Source: Pseudidiomarina sediminum DSM 21906 (GTDB lineage: Bacteria > Pseudomonadota > Gammaproteobacteria > Enterobacterales > Alteromonadaceae). From it: 64,000 nt of DNA. The stretch spans positions 1 through 64,000 of the forward strand of contig NZ_AUHL01000006.1 of assembly GCF_000423165.1 (NCBI RefSeq). The letters run 5' to 3'. Under the pieces are notes generated by a model. That model was not told where the DNA came from. It did not search any database and worked only from the letters and a program-made list of their open reading frames with translations. The stretch's first letter is position 1. Each line of letters starts with the position of its first letter. Both the position numbers and the translations under genes were made by a program. Below are positions 53,917-63,373 of the stretch, piece by piece.

Positions 53917-56370
53917 TTAACTACGCTTATTCAGGCGGCTCAGTAACTGATTCAGGTCAGACTGAACGCCGCCTGCAGTCACTTCTTTACCTGCCCCAGG
54001 GCCACTGATCACCAACGGCATTTCTTGATACCAGTCGGTATAGATCACAAAGATGTTTTCGCCTGGGATCAGGTTGGCTAGCATATCGCCTTCTGGAATG
54101 TACTCAATGCCGACGCGAGCACGAACCGTGTCATCGTCTTGCACTGCAAAACTAGCCAGCAAACGCGGTACATTGCCGTTTTTCTGGGCGTCTTGATACA
54201 GGTCTTGCATGCCATCATCGAGCTCTGGTAAACGCTGCATAAACTCATCCAGAGGAATGTCCGCAAGATGCTCAGGCAATAAGCTATCGACATCGATGTC
54301 TTTCCAGTCGAGACGTAAGCCAATTTCACGCGCCAAGATCAGCAGCTTGCGGATAATATCTTGGCAAGACAAGTCTTCACGTGGGTCCGGTTCACTCAAG
54401 CCACGCGCTTTCGCTTCGCGTACTAAATCGCTGAATTTCACTTGGCTATTAAAGTTCTCGAACAACCACGACATGGTGCCCGAAAAAATGCCTGAGATAC
54501 TACGAATGGTATCGCCAGAGTTGCGTAAATCATTGAGCGCATAATTTAACGGCAAGCCAGCACCCACGGTGGTGTTGTAGTACCACTCACGTTGATACTC
54601 TTGCTGGATGGTGCGGATCTCGTTGTACTGGCTCTCGTTCGACGCACCCGCGCGCTTATTGGCACTGATAATGTGCAAGCCGTTGGCGAAGAAGCTTGGA
54701 TACAACTGCGCTACTGGCATCGCATCGGTTAAGTCGAGCATGACTAACTCATCATAAGGCGCGTTGGGCAGTTCTGGAATCAGCTGACTCATCTCATATG
54801 GGCGCGCCAAGCGCTCAAACTGCTCTTGCCAATCGTTGAGTTCGAGGCCGTTGTAATCAAGCCACATATCAGTGGAGTTCAAGATGCCGATAATGCGCAC
54901 GTCCATTTGTTCGTTGATGCGCTCACGCAAGCGGCGGTAGAGAGCAAGCCAAGCGCTACCAATGTTGCCACGACCGACCACCAAGACACCCAAACTGCGG
55001 CGATGGTTGAACAGCTGACTGTGAATACGGTTCAGCAGGCGGTTATCGAGTTTTTGTTCAAGAATTGCGACCACCGCACTGTTGTCAGGGACTAAGGCTA
55101 GGCGACGCAGGGCTTGCTCACCAACTTCTTGCTTGAACACGCTATACTGTTCGGATTCTTGAATACGATTGCCAACCAAGGCCAACATCGAATAGCCCGG
55201 CAGTTGCACGGCGCTGTGCTTGCTATCACGCTCACTCAGCCAACGGGTCATGAATTCCGCATGGTTTTGGTGATAGGCATAATAGGCATGGTGGTGTTCG
55301 ACTTCGTTCCAGCTGATGAGTGGCGTTAGCTCAAGCTCTTCAAAGGCATCGATCAACTTGGCGTCACGCAAGTCCACGCGGAACAACACCACTTCGGTCA
55401 GCGCGGTAAGCACTTTGCCGCTTGGTTCAACGTCCTCGTATTGACCAATGCGGGTTTGCTGATTTTCGACTTTTAAGCTGGAACGCACGGCAATGACCAT
55501 GCGTTCACGGTCCACCGGTTGGAAGGTGCGCGGGTGCAGCACAGGACTCCCAAGTCGCGCCAGTTCTTCAGCTTCATGCCAATCGAGAATAGGTAAGCTG
55601 ACCACGCGCTCAACTTTGCGCGGGTCGGCAGAGTACACCCCTGCTACGTCTTTCCAGATGGTGACTTGCTTGGCGTCAATTAAACTACCGACTAGGGTGG
55701 CGGAGTAGTCACTACCGTTGCGGCCGAGAATCAATGAGCGGCCATCAGGGTCACTACAGATAAAGCCAGTGACGATAAAGCGGGTGCCAGCATGCGGCGC
55801 AATACGATTGAGCAGACCGATACGCGAAATGTCGGTGCGAATGAGCGGCTCTGGCGCATCGTCGGCGATTAAAAAGCTACGTGCGTCAATAAAGTCCGCT
55901 TGCATGCCTTGCTGCAGGAGCAAGGTTGCCAATAGGCGTGCTGACCAAAGCTCACCGTACGACAACAGTTCCGGTCGATTGTCGATCACTTCATTGCCGG
56001 CAAGCCAGTCCCACCAACGACAAAAATCAGCGTCGGAAAGTGCGAGCAGGCGTTGCTGATGGTCACCGCTTAACAGCTCAGTGATCAGGCCTTTTTGATA
56101 CTTCTCAAGTTGCTTCAGCAGTACTTCGGCCATGCCAAAGTCGCCGGTCTGCTCACCTTCGTGTTTGGCATCAATAATGGCAAGAATACGGTTGGTGGTG
56201 TCGCCTGCAGCAGAGACCACGACCAGATCGCTGGCACCGGCATATTCAGTAACAATGCGGGCGACGCGGCGGTAACAATAGGCATCAGCAAGGCTGCTAC
56301 CACCAAATTTGTGAACTTGGACTTGCTCGGCGACTGCCTCGATTTGTGCGTCCGAAACGGCTAATTTCAT
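53917..56370 (-). CDS. metL: Bifunctional aspartokinase II / homoserine dehydrogenase II
   Basis: An 817-residue two-domain enzyme. The aspartokinase part (about 1-450) has VHKFGGSSLADA near the N terminus and RFIVTGFICSDPDGRSLILGRNGSDYSA. The homoserine dehydrogenase part (about 455-817) starts at the VLVVGRGNIGSAWL Rossmann motif and has SANKRAG and the GAGLPLNYALNDLRNSGD block. The regulatory ACT region is degenerate as in MetL, which is not feedback-inhibited by threonine, so the name metL rather than thrA fits. It is divergent from metJ, which would repress it. Confidence 0.93.
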   Translation of the reverse strand: MKLAVSDAQIEAVAEQVQVHKFGGSSLADAYCYRRVARIVTEYAGASDLVVVSAAGDTTNRILAIIDAKHEGEQTGDFGMAEVLLKQLEKYQKGLITELLSGDHQQRLLALSDADFCRWWDWLAGNEVIDNRPELLSYGELWSARLLATLLLQQGMQADFIDARSFLIADDAPEPLIRTDISRIGLLNRIAPHAGTRFIVTGFICSDPDGRSLILGRNGSDYSATLVGSLIDAKQVTIWKDVAGVYSADPRKVERVVSLPILDWHEAEELARLGSPVLHPRTFQPVDRERMVIAVRSSLKVENQQTRIGQYEDVEPSGKVLTALTEVVLFRVDLRDAKLIDAFEELELTPLISWNEVEHHHAYYAYHQNHAEFMTRWLSERDSKHSAVQLPGYSMLALVGNRIQESEQYSVFKQEVGEQALRRLALVPDNSAVVAILEQKLDNRLLNRIHSQLFNHRRSLGVLVVGRGNIGSAWLALYRRLRERINEQMDVRIIGILNSTDMWLDYNGLELNDWQEQFERLARPYEMSQLIPELPNAPYDELVMLDLTDAMPVAQLYPSFFANGLHIISANKRAGASNESQYNEIRTIQQEYQREWYYNTTVGAGLPLNYALNDLRNSGDTIRSISGIFSGTMSWLFENFNSQVKFSDLVREAKARGLSEPDPREDLSCQDIIRKLLILAREIGLRLDWKDIDVDSLLPEHLADIPLDEFMQRLPELDDGMQDLYQDAQKNGNVPRLLASFAVQDDDTVRARVGIEYIPEGDMLANLIPGENIFVIYTDWYQEMPLVISGPGAGKEVTAGGVQSDLNQLLSRLNKRS

Positions 56371-56471
56371 AAGGCGCTGGCACTCTTATTACGGGGTTAA
56401 AGGTTCGATTATACGGCTGCTTATCCGCGTGATAAAGCACACTTACAACAGGTTAGCGGAAAAGGCCGTAT

Positions 56472-56519
56472 AGACAGCTAAGCGTATAAAGTTGACTGTA
56501 GCGTAGTCCGAGGTACAAT
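56472..56519 (+). promoter_or_regulatory. metJ promoter with possible Met boxes
   Basis: TTGACT (56492-56497) and TACAAT (56514-56519) are 16 bases apart and make a good sigma-70 promoter for metJ. Directly upstream lie two adjoining 8-mers (AGACAGCT, AAGCGTAT) that match the Met box AGACGTCT at six and five of eight positions. They could let MetJ repress itself and metL, but the match is weak. Confidence 0.5.
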
Positions 56520-56558
56520 TCATCACATTAGGCAGGGTTTTTACGAAAAAGGTGCACT

Positions 56559-56879
56559 ATGGAGTGGGACGGTAAGTACATTTATCCTTATGTTGAACAT
56601 GGACAGAAAAGCGAAAAAGTGAAAAAAATCACTGTTTCTATTCCGACCCGTGTGCTTAAAGTGCTCACCGACGAGCGTACCCGTCGGCAAGTGAAAAATT
56701 TACGTCATGCCACTAACAGTGAACTGTTATGTGAGGCGTTCTTGCACGCCTTCACCGGTCAACCGTTACCGACCGATGATGACCTGCGCAAAGACAACCC
56801 CAACAAAATCCCTGCAGATGTGCGCGCCGAACTGAAACGACGCGGCTTACCTATCCCGGCAGATGACGAGCTAGAGTAA
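56559..56879 (+). CDS. metJ: MetJ, methionine repressor
   Basis: A 106-residue ribbon-helix-helix repressor with SAM as corepressor. The DNA-binding strand [50 protein letters not shown] block is nearly identical to that of E. coli in its core residues ([35 protein letters not shown]). It should control metL beside it and the other met genes elsewhere. Its 3' end overlaps the end of the convergent argH gene by nine bases. Confidence 0.97.
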   Translation: MEWDGKYIYPYVEHGQKSEKVKKITVSIPTRVLKVLTDERTRRQVKNLRHATNSELLCEAFLHAFTGQPLPTDDDLRKDNPNKIPADVRAELKRRGLPIPADDELE

Positions 56880-58712
56880 ATACTCTAGCGCCGTCTCGTC
56901 GCAATTGTCCTTACGCGGACAAATATCACAGTCTTTGATCACTTTCTCTGGCAGTTTTTCTTTCACTGTCAGACGGAAGTTGAGCTTGCCAAAAAACTCT
57001 GGCACCCGGGTCAACACAATGGTACGGCTGATGCCTAAATCACGTGCTTTGCCCAGCAAGAAAGCGACAAGTTCAGCGCCCATCCCCTTGCCTTGTGCGC
57101 TTGGGAATAGTCCTAGACTACGGATCTCCGCTAGCCCAGTGGTATAGACATAAAGCGCCGCACAGCCGACCACTTCATCGTCGATTTCAGCAACCGCAAA
57201 GCTCTGAATGCCTTGTAACACATCTTCTTTGCTACGCGGCAAGTTTTCGCCCTGTTCCGCCCAGTAGGCGATCAGATCACAGATCTTATCGACATCGCTT
57301 AAGCGTGCCTGACGGACATGCTTGCTCGCAGCCTGTGCTGCATGCCACCAATCACTGGCATGTTTAATGGCGGTACGGACGCTACTAGGAGCAGTGCCCC
57401 CAAGTGCTGAACGTTGTTGTACGCCATAATCCAGCTCAAGGACTGGGTAGACATCATCGCCGATTTTCGCTGAAAACTGAGTAAACTCCGGCAAAGTGAG
57501 CTCTTCCAGTGGTTTGCCTTGTTGCTGCGCATACACCACAGCTTCACCAGTAATATGGTGGGCGTCACGGAACGGAATGCCTTTACTGACCAAGTAATCC
57601 GCCAGCTCTGTCGCGTTACTGTAACCCATGGTGGCTTGTTGCCGCGCGTGGGCTTCATTTACGCTCAATTCAGGCACCGCGAACGCCAACATCTGTAAAC
57701 ACTGCAAGTAGGTTTGTAAGGCATCGAATAAGCCTTCTTTGTCTTCTTGCATGTCTTTGTTGTACGCCAACGGCAAACCTTTCAAGGTGGTTTGCAAAGC
57801 ATGCTGATGACCAAACACGCGACCGGTTTTACCACGCAATAGCTCAAACAAGTCTGGGTTTTTCTTTTGCGGCATTAGCGATGAACCACTGCTGATCCGA
57901 TCGCTCATGGCAAAACAACCTGACTCGCCTGAACAGTAGAAAATGACGTCTTCGGCGATGCGCGACAAGTGCATCATGCCGGTGCTGGCGCTGTGCAACA
58001 GATCCAAGGCAAAGTCACGGTCAGATACGCCATCAAGGCTGTTTTCACAGGCGTGACGGAAGCCTAAGGCTTCGGCTAAGGCTTGGCGATCCAGTGGTGC
58101 TGTGGTGCCAGCAAGTGCGCCACTACCGAGTGGACATACGTCCATCCGCTTCATCGCTTCTTTTAAACGACTGACGTCACGTTGCAGCATTTGCACATAG
58201 GCCAAGGCCCAGTGCCCCGCCATGATCGGTTGCGCCCGTTGCAAGTGGGTGTAGCCCGGCAACGCCGCGGCTTGATAGCGCTCGGCAAAGGCCAACAAGT
58301 TTTTGATCGCTGCCAAGTTGGCTGTGATCAGCTCGCCACAAACAGCTTTGCAGAACAACCGCAGGTCGGTGGCGACCAAGTCATTCCGACTCCGCCCCGT
58401 GTGCAGCTTCTTCGCCGTGGCACCGATTTTTTCAATCAGTTGTGACTCTACCCAGCTGTGAATATCTTCTTCGTTGGTTTGCAACGGCAGTTCCGGCTGT
58501 TCCAGCACTGCGGCACGCAACTCTTCCAAGGCTTGCTGCAATTGCTGGTGTTCGTCAGCCGTCAACAGGCCCGCCAGCATGAGCGCTTGCGCCCATGCCA
58601 ACGAAGCTTGGAGATCGTAGGGTGCGAGTTTGTAGTCGAACCGTAACGAGTCATTAAATTGTTTGAATTCAGCGGCGCTAGGCTCGCTGAAGCGGCCCCC
58701 CCATAGACTCAT
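56871..58712 (-). CDS. argH: Argininosuccinate lyase fused to a GNAT N-acetylglutamate synthase domain
   Basis: A 613-residue fusion. Residues 1 to about 455 are argininosuccinate lyase: [37 protein letters not shown], and the signature [20 protein letters not shown]. Residues about 465-613 are a GNAT domain ([35 protein letters not shown], then SAQGKGMG), with the [10 protein letters not shown] cysteine pair typical of ArgA-type synthases. The known ArgH(A) fusion of marine gammaproteobacteria lets one chain catalyse the first and last steps of arginine synthesis. It is last in argCBFGH(A), overlapping argG by four bases. Confidence 0.96.
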   Translation of the reverse strand: MSLWGGRFSEPSAAEFKQFNDSLRFDYKLAPYDLQASLAWAQALMLAGLLTADEHQQLQQALEELRAAVLEQPELPLQTNEEDIHSWVESQLIEKIGATAKKLHTGRSRNDLVATDLRLFCKAVCGELITANLAAIKNLLAFAERYQAAALPGYTHLQRAQPIMAGHWALAYVQMLQRDVSRLKEAMKRMDVCPLGSGALAGTTAPLDRQALAEALGFRHACENSLDGVSDRDFALDLLHSASTGMMHLSRIAEDVIFYCSGESGCFAMSDRISSGSSLMPQKKNPDLFELLRGKTGRVFGHQHALQTTLKGLPLAYNKDMQEDKEGLFDALQTYLQCLQMLAFAVPELSVNEAHARQQATMGYSNATELADYLVSKGIPFRDAHHITGEAVVYAQQQGKPLEELTLPEFTQFSAKIGDDVYPVLELDYGVQQRSALGGTAPSSVRTAIKHASDWWHAAQAASKHVRQARLSDVDKICDLIAYWAEQGENLPRSKEDVLQGIQSFAVAEIDDEVVGCAALYVYTTGLAEIRSLGLFPSAQGKGMGAELVAFLLGKARDLGISRTIVLTRVPEFFGKLNFRLTVKEKLPEKVIKDCDICPRKDNCDETALEYLL

Positions 58713-59932
58713 GACGCAGCCTCATCGCTTTGTGCATGGAGCGCCCGGATCCGGCTCGCCAAGCTGTACAGACGGATAAAGCCTTCAGCATGCTTCTGGT
58801 TATACACTTCGTCTTCGTCAAAGGTTGCGAAGGCATTTGAGTACAAGCTGTTCGGTGAACGCTTCTGGGTCACGGTCACGTTGCCTTTATAGAGCTTCAC
58901 TACGACGTCGCCAGTTAACGGCTCGGCGATTTTTTCCGCTGCCGCGAGCATGACGTCACGCAATGGCGTGAACCAACGTCCGTCGTACAACAGCTGGGCG
59001 AACTCGTTCCCTAAACGGATACGGTAGTCTTGGGTGGTGCGATCCAGCACCAAGCTTTCAAGACCTTGCAGTGCAGCATAAAGCACTTCGCCGGCTGGAG
59101 TTTCATAACAGCCGCGCGACTTCATGCCAACCAAACGGTTTTCGACCATGTCCAAGCGGCCGACAGCGTGCTCGCCAGCAAGCTTGTTCAAGGCATCGAT
59201 AGCGCTTACCGGTTCAATGGCATCACCGTTTAAACCAACCCACTCACCTTTGTCGAATGACAAGGTCAAATACACTGGCGTGTCAGGCGCTTGTTCGGGT
59301 TCTTTGGTCCAGGTCCACACTTGTTCTGTCGGTGCATTCCACGGATCTTCCAGCTCGCCACCTTCGGTCGAGATGTGCCACAAGTTTGCGTCACGGCTGT
59401 AGATTTTCGTCACCGATGCGCTACATGGAATATTACGTTCTTCCAAGTAGTTCAACAGGTCTGGACGACTCCGCATGTCCCACTCACGCCATGGTGCGAT
59501 CACTTCAAGATCAGGGGCGAGGGCAGCAAATGCTGATTCAAAACGGACTTGGTCGTTACCTTTACCGGTACAACCGTGGCACAGTGCGTCCGCGCCGACT
59601 TTACGAGCAACTTCGACTTGCGCTGCGGCAATGATCGGACGCGCGACGGCAGTACCGAGCAGGTATTGGCCTTCATAAATGGCGCCGGTTTTCAGGGTCG
59701 GGAAGATCACGTCTTTCACGAACTGTTCTTTCAAGTCGACCACGTAACAGCTGCTCGCACCCGATGCGATTGCTTTTTCTTCCACGCCTGCTAATTCTTC
59801 TTCACCTTGACCGACATCAGCGACAAAGGCGACCACTTCGCAGTTATAGTTTTCTTTCAACCACGGCACGATTGCTGAGGTATCGAGGCCACCAGAATAG
59901 GCTAAAACGACTTTATTGAATGACTTGCTCAT
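58709..59932 (-). CDS. argG: Argininosuccinate synthase
   Basis: A 407-residue ATP-dependent ligase that joins citrulline and aspartate. The PP-loop [17 protein letters not shown] is at residues 9-25, and [32 protein letters not shown] and [13 protein letters not shown] follow as in type I enzymes. It lies two bases after argF and overlaps argH by four. No unusual residue was seen. Confidence 0.97.
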   Translation of the reverse strand: MSKSFNKVVLAYSGGLDTSAIVPWLKENYNCEVVAFVADVGQGEEELAGVEEKAIASGASSCYVVDLKEQFVKDVIFPTLKTGAIYEGQYLLGTAVARPIIAAAQVEVARKVGADALCHGCTGKGNDQVRFESAFAALAPDLEVIAPWREWDMRSRPDLLNYLEERNIPCSASVTKIYSRDANLWHISTEGGELEDPWNAPTEQVWTWTKEPEQAPDTPVYLTLSFDKGEWVGLNGDAIEPVSAIDALNKLAGEHAVGRLDMVENRLVGMKSRGCYETPAGEVLYAALQGLESLVLDRTTQDYRIRLGNEFAQLLYDGRWFTPLRDVMLAAAEKIAEPLTGDVVVKLYKGNVTVTQKRSPNSLYSNAFATFDEDEVYNQKHAEGFIRLYSLASRIRALHAQSDEAAS

Positions 59933-59934
59933 GC

Positions 59935-60843
59935 TTAAACTCCTGCGAATAATTCTACTAAAACGGCATTTTGGGCGTGCAGCCGGTTCTCGGCTTGGTG
60001 CAGCACTAACGATTGCGGACCATCAATGACTTCCGCGGTGACTTCACGGCCACGGTAAGCAGGCAGGCAGTGCATGAAATACTGCGCTTTCAATTGCTTC
60101 ATGAGGTCGCTGTTCACTTGAAACGGGGCAAAATCGTGCATCACTTGATTGCTATCACGATCGTCACCCATAGAGAACCAAGTGTCGGTATAGATAGCAT
60201 CAGTTTGTTGCAGGTTATTGAAATCGTGATGCAAGGTGATGGTCGCGTTGTTTTCCGCGGCCACTTTCTGGGCATCCGCAAGTAGCGCAGCATCTGGGCC
60301 ATAACCTTCTGGGGTGACGATTTGCATCGACATACCTGCCAGTGCAGCACCCGCCATTAAGGCATTGCTGACGTTATTGGCGTCGCCGACATAGGTGAGC
60401 GAGGCTTTGCTTAAATCGCCGAGGTGCTCAGTGAGGGTGAGCAAGTCAGCTAATCCTTGGCACGGATGGCAAATATCGCTCAGTGCGTTGATGACCGGCT
60501 TGTCAGACGCTTTGGCAAACTCATCGAGGGTGTTCTGCGAGAATACCCGCGCAACAATGGCATCGTGCCAGAGCGCAAGGTTTGCTCCGACGTCGCTCGC
60601 TGGCTCACGGCTACCGACTAAGTTGGCCGCATCAAGGTAGATGCTATGGCCACCCAAACGGTTAATACCGGCCGCAAAGCTGGCACGGGTACGCAGTGAT
60701 GGCTTCTCAAACACCAAGGCAATGCTCTTGCCTTGCAAATGGCTTTGCCACGCACTTGGACGTTGCTTAATGGTTTGAGCCAAATCAATCAAGTGACTCA
60801 GTTGTGCGCTTGAGAGATCGCGCATTGCTAATAAATCTTGCAT
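59935..60843 (-). CDS. argF: Ornithine carbamoyltransferase
   Basis: A 302-residue enzyme that makes citrulline. The carbamoyl-phosphate site reads [10 protein letters not shown] rather than the common STRTR, followed by [12 protein letters not shown]. The ornithine loop is DTWFSMGDD, and the catalytic cysteine is in [13 protein letters not shown]. The SMG loop identifies ornithine rather than acetyl- or succinyl-ornithine as substrate. The ATG at 60843 has GGAA seven bases upstream; an ATG at 60855 is less good. It lies between argB and argG in the operon. Confidence 0.94.
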   Translation of the reverse strand: MQDLLAMRDLSSAQLSHLIDLAQTIKQRPSAWQSHLQGKSIALVFEKPSLRTRASFAAGINRLGGHSIYLDAANLVGSREPASDVGANLALWHDAIVARVFSQNTLDEFAKASDKPVINALSDICHPCQGLADLLTLTEHLGDLSKASLTYVGDANNVSNALMAGAALAGMSMQIVTPEGYGPDAALLADAQKVAAENNATITLHHDFNNLQQTDAIYTDTWFSMGDDRDSNQVMHDFAPFQVNSDLMKQLKAQYFMHCLPAYRGREVTAEVIDGPQSLVLHQAENRLHAQNAVLVELFAGV

Positions 60844-60888
60844 GATAATTTCCAATCTAAAATCGAGTAACGACAGAGTTGCGGCGCG

Positions 60889-61656
60889 TTAGAAGCGGAT
60901 GCGGGTTCCGGCAGCTTCCCCTTTTGCCAATCGGGTCAGCGCGTTGGCGTCTTGCCAGCCAGCCACCGCGATACTTCGTCGCGATGTTTCTGCAGCTTGC
61001 AACGCAGCGTTGAGTTTCACCACCATGCCATCGCGGACCACGCCATCAGCAATCAGCTGCGGCGCTTGCTCAGCGGTGATGGTTTCAATGAGGGAACCGT
61101 CGTGATCCAGAATGCCTGGCACGTCGGTGAGCAAAATAAGATCAGCATGCAGCACTTGCGCGACCACTGCCGCAGCCAAGTCCGCATTCACATTCAACCG
61201 TTGGCCGTCCGCACTGACACCCAGTGAGCTCAAGACCGGCACATAGTCTTGCTCAAGCAAGAGTTGTAGCAATTGGCTCGAGCCAGGCTGGGGTAAACCT
61301 ACCGCGCCCCGACTTGGGTCGATGTCACACTGTACGGTACCACCAGCTTGGAGTGTCATACCTACTGCGGCTAAACCGTGTTGTTGGGCAAGTGCACACA
61401 ATTGGCTGTTAATGTCGCCAGCCAATACACCCGCAACAATCGGAATGTGATGGGCTGGGGTTACCCGTTGGCCGTCAACTTTATGGCTTTGCTCGCCGAG
61501 TTGTTGCAACAAGGCTTGCACCTGATCGCCACCACCGTGCACCAGGACGAGCGGGCGCAAGGCCGCAAGCCGCGCCATAATGGTCAGCAAATGGTTGAGC
61601 GCGTCAGTATCGGTGAGTACCCGTCCGCCTAATTTAATCACTAATGGTGTGGTCAC
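60889..61656 (-). CDS. argB: Acetylglutamate kinase
   Basis: A 255-residue amino-acid kinase that phosphorylates N-acetylglutamate. VIKLGGRVLTD at residues 5-15, VHGGGDQV, VNADLAAAVVAQVL and LLTDVPGILD with the late GMVVKLNAALQAAE block are present. The short N terminus, without an extra helix, is that of the arginine-insensitive form, in which feedback acts on the synthase (here the ArgH fusion domain). It overlaps argC by four bases. Confidence 0.95.
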   Translation of the reverse strand: MTTPLVIKLGGRVLTDTDALNHLLTIMARLAALRPLVLVHGGGDQVQALLQQLGEQSHKVDGQRVTPAHHIPIVAGVLAGDINSQLCALAQQHGLAAVGMTLQAGGTVQCDIDPSRGAVGLPQPGSSQLLQLLLEQDYVPVLSSLGVSADGQRLNVNADLAAAVVAQVLHADLILLTDVPGILDHDGSLIETITAEQAPQLIADGVVRDGMVVKLNAALQAAETSRRSIAVAGWQDANALTRLAKGEAAGTRIRF

Positions 61657-62672
61657 AGTACCGCCCCCCGATTGAGTAAGCCGGTGGTGGTTGCCAAACC
61701 AAAGTATTGGTTCGCCAGTTGCACCGCCTGTGAGGCTGCACCTTTTAATAAGTTATCAATCGCGACCGAGAAAATGACGTGATTGCCATGCACTTTGGCG
61801 TAGATGTCGCAATACGGCGTACCGACCACTTGTTGTAGCTTCGGTGGCTGCGCGACGACCCGCACCAATGGTTGCTCAGCATAGGCAGCGTGCAGCGCTT
61901 GTTGCACTGCCGCAGCATCGACACCCGCTGCCAATTCAGCATAAATGGTGGCTAAAATGCCACGTTTGAAGTTGCCTAAGTGCGGTACAAAAATCACCTC
62001 ACGCCCGACGCTTTGGGCAATTTCTGGCTGATGCCGGTGACTGGCAACGCCATAGGCCTGCAAACTCACTTCACAGACGCCGGTGTGTAATTGTGCTTTC
62101 CGTCCAGCACCAGAGACGCCACTCACCGCATTGATGATTGGCGTACTGCCATTCGCTAAGAAGTCGGCGATAGGGCGCAGTGCAAGACCTGCAGCCGTTG
62201 GATAACAGCCCGGCACAGCAATCAGCGGTTCATTGCCTTGGAGTTGGGTGTACTCGGCCAGTCCATAAGGAATGGCGTGGGCAAATTGCGGCTGCACAAA
62301 GCCGTAAGCCTGTTCGTGTTGTGCTGGATCACTTAAACGGAAGGCGCCCGACAGATCAAACACCACAATACCGGCGTCAATAAGCTTCGGGGCAAGTTCC
62401 GCACTGGCTTCATGTGGTAGCGCTAAAAATGCAACTTGAACCTGCTCCGCGAGTTGCGGCAGCAGGTCAAGCTGCCAAGGCTGAAGCATAAGATCGCAAC
62501 GATCATTCAGCTGGGGATACAACGCTGCTACCGGCTCTGCCTCACGTGCGCCTGAAGTAAATCCATAGCTTAAGGTGAACTGCGGATGATGATGCAATAG
62601 CCACGACAATTCGACGCCGCTATAACCGCTGGCGCCAAATACGGCACATTGAATCGTCTTTTGAGAAGTCAT
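61653..62672 (-). CDS. argC: N-acetyl-gamma-glutamyl-phosphate reductase
   Basis: A 339-residue NADPH enzyme. AVFGASGYSGVELSWLLHHHP, LALPHEASAEL and VFDLSGAFRL lead to the catalytic Cys in VPGCYPTAAGLAL, then SGVSGAGRKA and FVPHLGNFKRGIL. The ATG at 62672 with AGGTG upstream is preferred to the GTG at 62681. First gene of argCBFGH(A), and the tandem ARG boxes lie about 36 bases upstream. No argE gene is adjacent, although argE is next to argC in enterobacteria and vibrios. Confidence 0.96.
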   Translation of the reverse strand: MTSQKTIQCAVFGASGYSGVELSWLLHHHPQFTLSYGFTSGAREAEPVAALYPQLNDRCDLMLQPWQLDLLPQLAEQVQVAFLALPHEASAELAPKLIDAGIVVFDLSGAFRLSDPAQHEQAYGFVQPQFAHAIPYGLAEYTQLQGNEPLIAVPGCYPTAAGLALRPIADFLANGSTPIINAVSGVSGAGRKAQLHTGVCEVSLQAYGVASHRHQPEIAQSVGREVIFVPHLGNFKRGILATIYAELAAGVDAAAVQQALHAAYAEQPLVRVVAQPPKLQQVVGTPYCDIYAKVHGNHVIFSVAIDNLLKGAASQAVQLANQYFGLATTTGLLNRGAVL

Positions 62673-62702
62673 TAGGTTCACCTTTGCACAAATCTTGATC
62701 GC

Positions 62703-62746
62703 ATTTTAATGAATATAAATTCATAAAACAAGCATAAAAATGCAAT
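62703..62746 (-). promoter_or_regulatory. Promoter of the arg operon with tandem ARG boxes
   Basis: TGAATATAAATTCA (62710-62723) is a perfect ARG box core. Three bases on, the 18-base unit 62729-62746 has the core AGCATAAAAATGCA, a weaker second box; tandem ARG boxes with a 3-base gap are the standard ArgR hexamer site. On the minus strand TTGTTT (62731-62726) and TAAAAT (62708-62703) are 17 bases apart. The strong box fills the spacer, so ArgR would block polymerase directly. Confidence 0.9.
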
Positions 62747-62845
62747 TTGTCATCATTCCATCGCGCGAGGTTAATCGTTGGTTTTTTGTGTATGCGCTGT
62801 TTGATTTGTGGGTGGGGGATGTGTAGCTTGATTGAAGGAAAATGA

Positions 62846-63304
62846 ATGGTGATGAATGGAAGGATGACGCGTATGCAAGTACTCTTTTTAGGAGGCGCTT
62901 TAGGGCTCTTGATGAGTATGACTGGCACAGTGACTGCCACCGACCGAAGTGACGAACCTGTAGATAAGGTTGTGCAGGTGCAGGTAGAGCGTTTAGACGA
63001 GGGCTATCATGCGGCATGCGCGTTGATTGAATTGGCGACGCCCATTTATGTTGAGAACGACACTCCTCTGAGCCATGTCATCAGCTCGGCAAGCGTGTAT
63101 GAAACTGCGACTGGGCAAATCATTTCGATAACCAACCTGAGTGTTGAGCGTGAAGAACAGCGTTACCTTTCCTTTGGCTGTTTACCCCTCACCGCTGATT
63201 ATCGTGTTGAAGTGACCATCGCCTATCACCCCGAAGGACAACTCTCCTTGTGCCCCAAACAACTCCATATCGACGACTTAAGAGAATTTGTTGCACGCAA
63301 ATAA
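62846..63304 (+). CDS. Small secreted protein of unknown function
   Basis: A 152-residue protein with a signal-peptide-like N terminus (basic residues, hydrophobic stretch about 11-28, possible cleavage near TVTA). The mature part has three cysteines (HAACALIEL, FGCLPLT, LSLCPKQ) and a beta-rich pattern. I do not recognise it. AAGGA lies seven bases before this ATG; in-frame ATGs at 62864 and 62873 are alternatives. It is divergent from the arg operon, in the place where argE often lies, but is not ArgE. Confidence 0.65.
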   Translation: MVMNGRMTRMQVLFLGGALGLLMSMTGTVTATDRSDEPVDKVVQVQVERLDEGYHAACALIELATPIYVENDTPLSHVISSASVYETATGQIISITNLSVEREEQRYLSFGCLPLTADYRVEVTIAYHPEGQLSLCPKQLHIDDLREFVARK

Positions 63305-63373
63305 ACAGAACTAAAGCTGAACAAAAGCAAGCATTTCCTAGCCAAGTAGCGCGGCTCATAATGAATCCTAGAT

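Noticed and set aside
59935-60843. Reading argF as an acetylornithine or succinylornithine transcarbamylase
   Set aside because: The SMG loop characteristic of ornithine binding is intact and the operon encodes the standard acetylated route.
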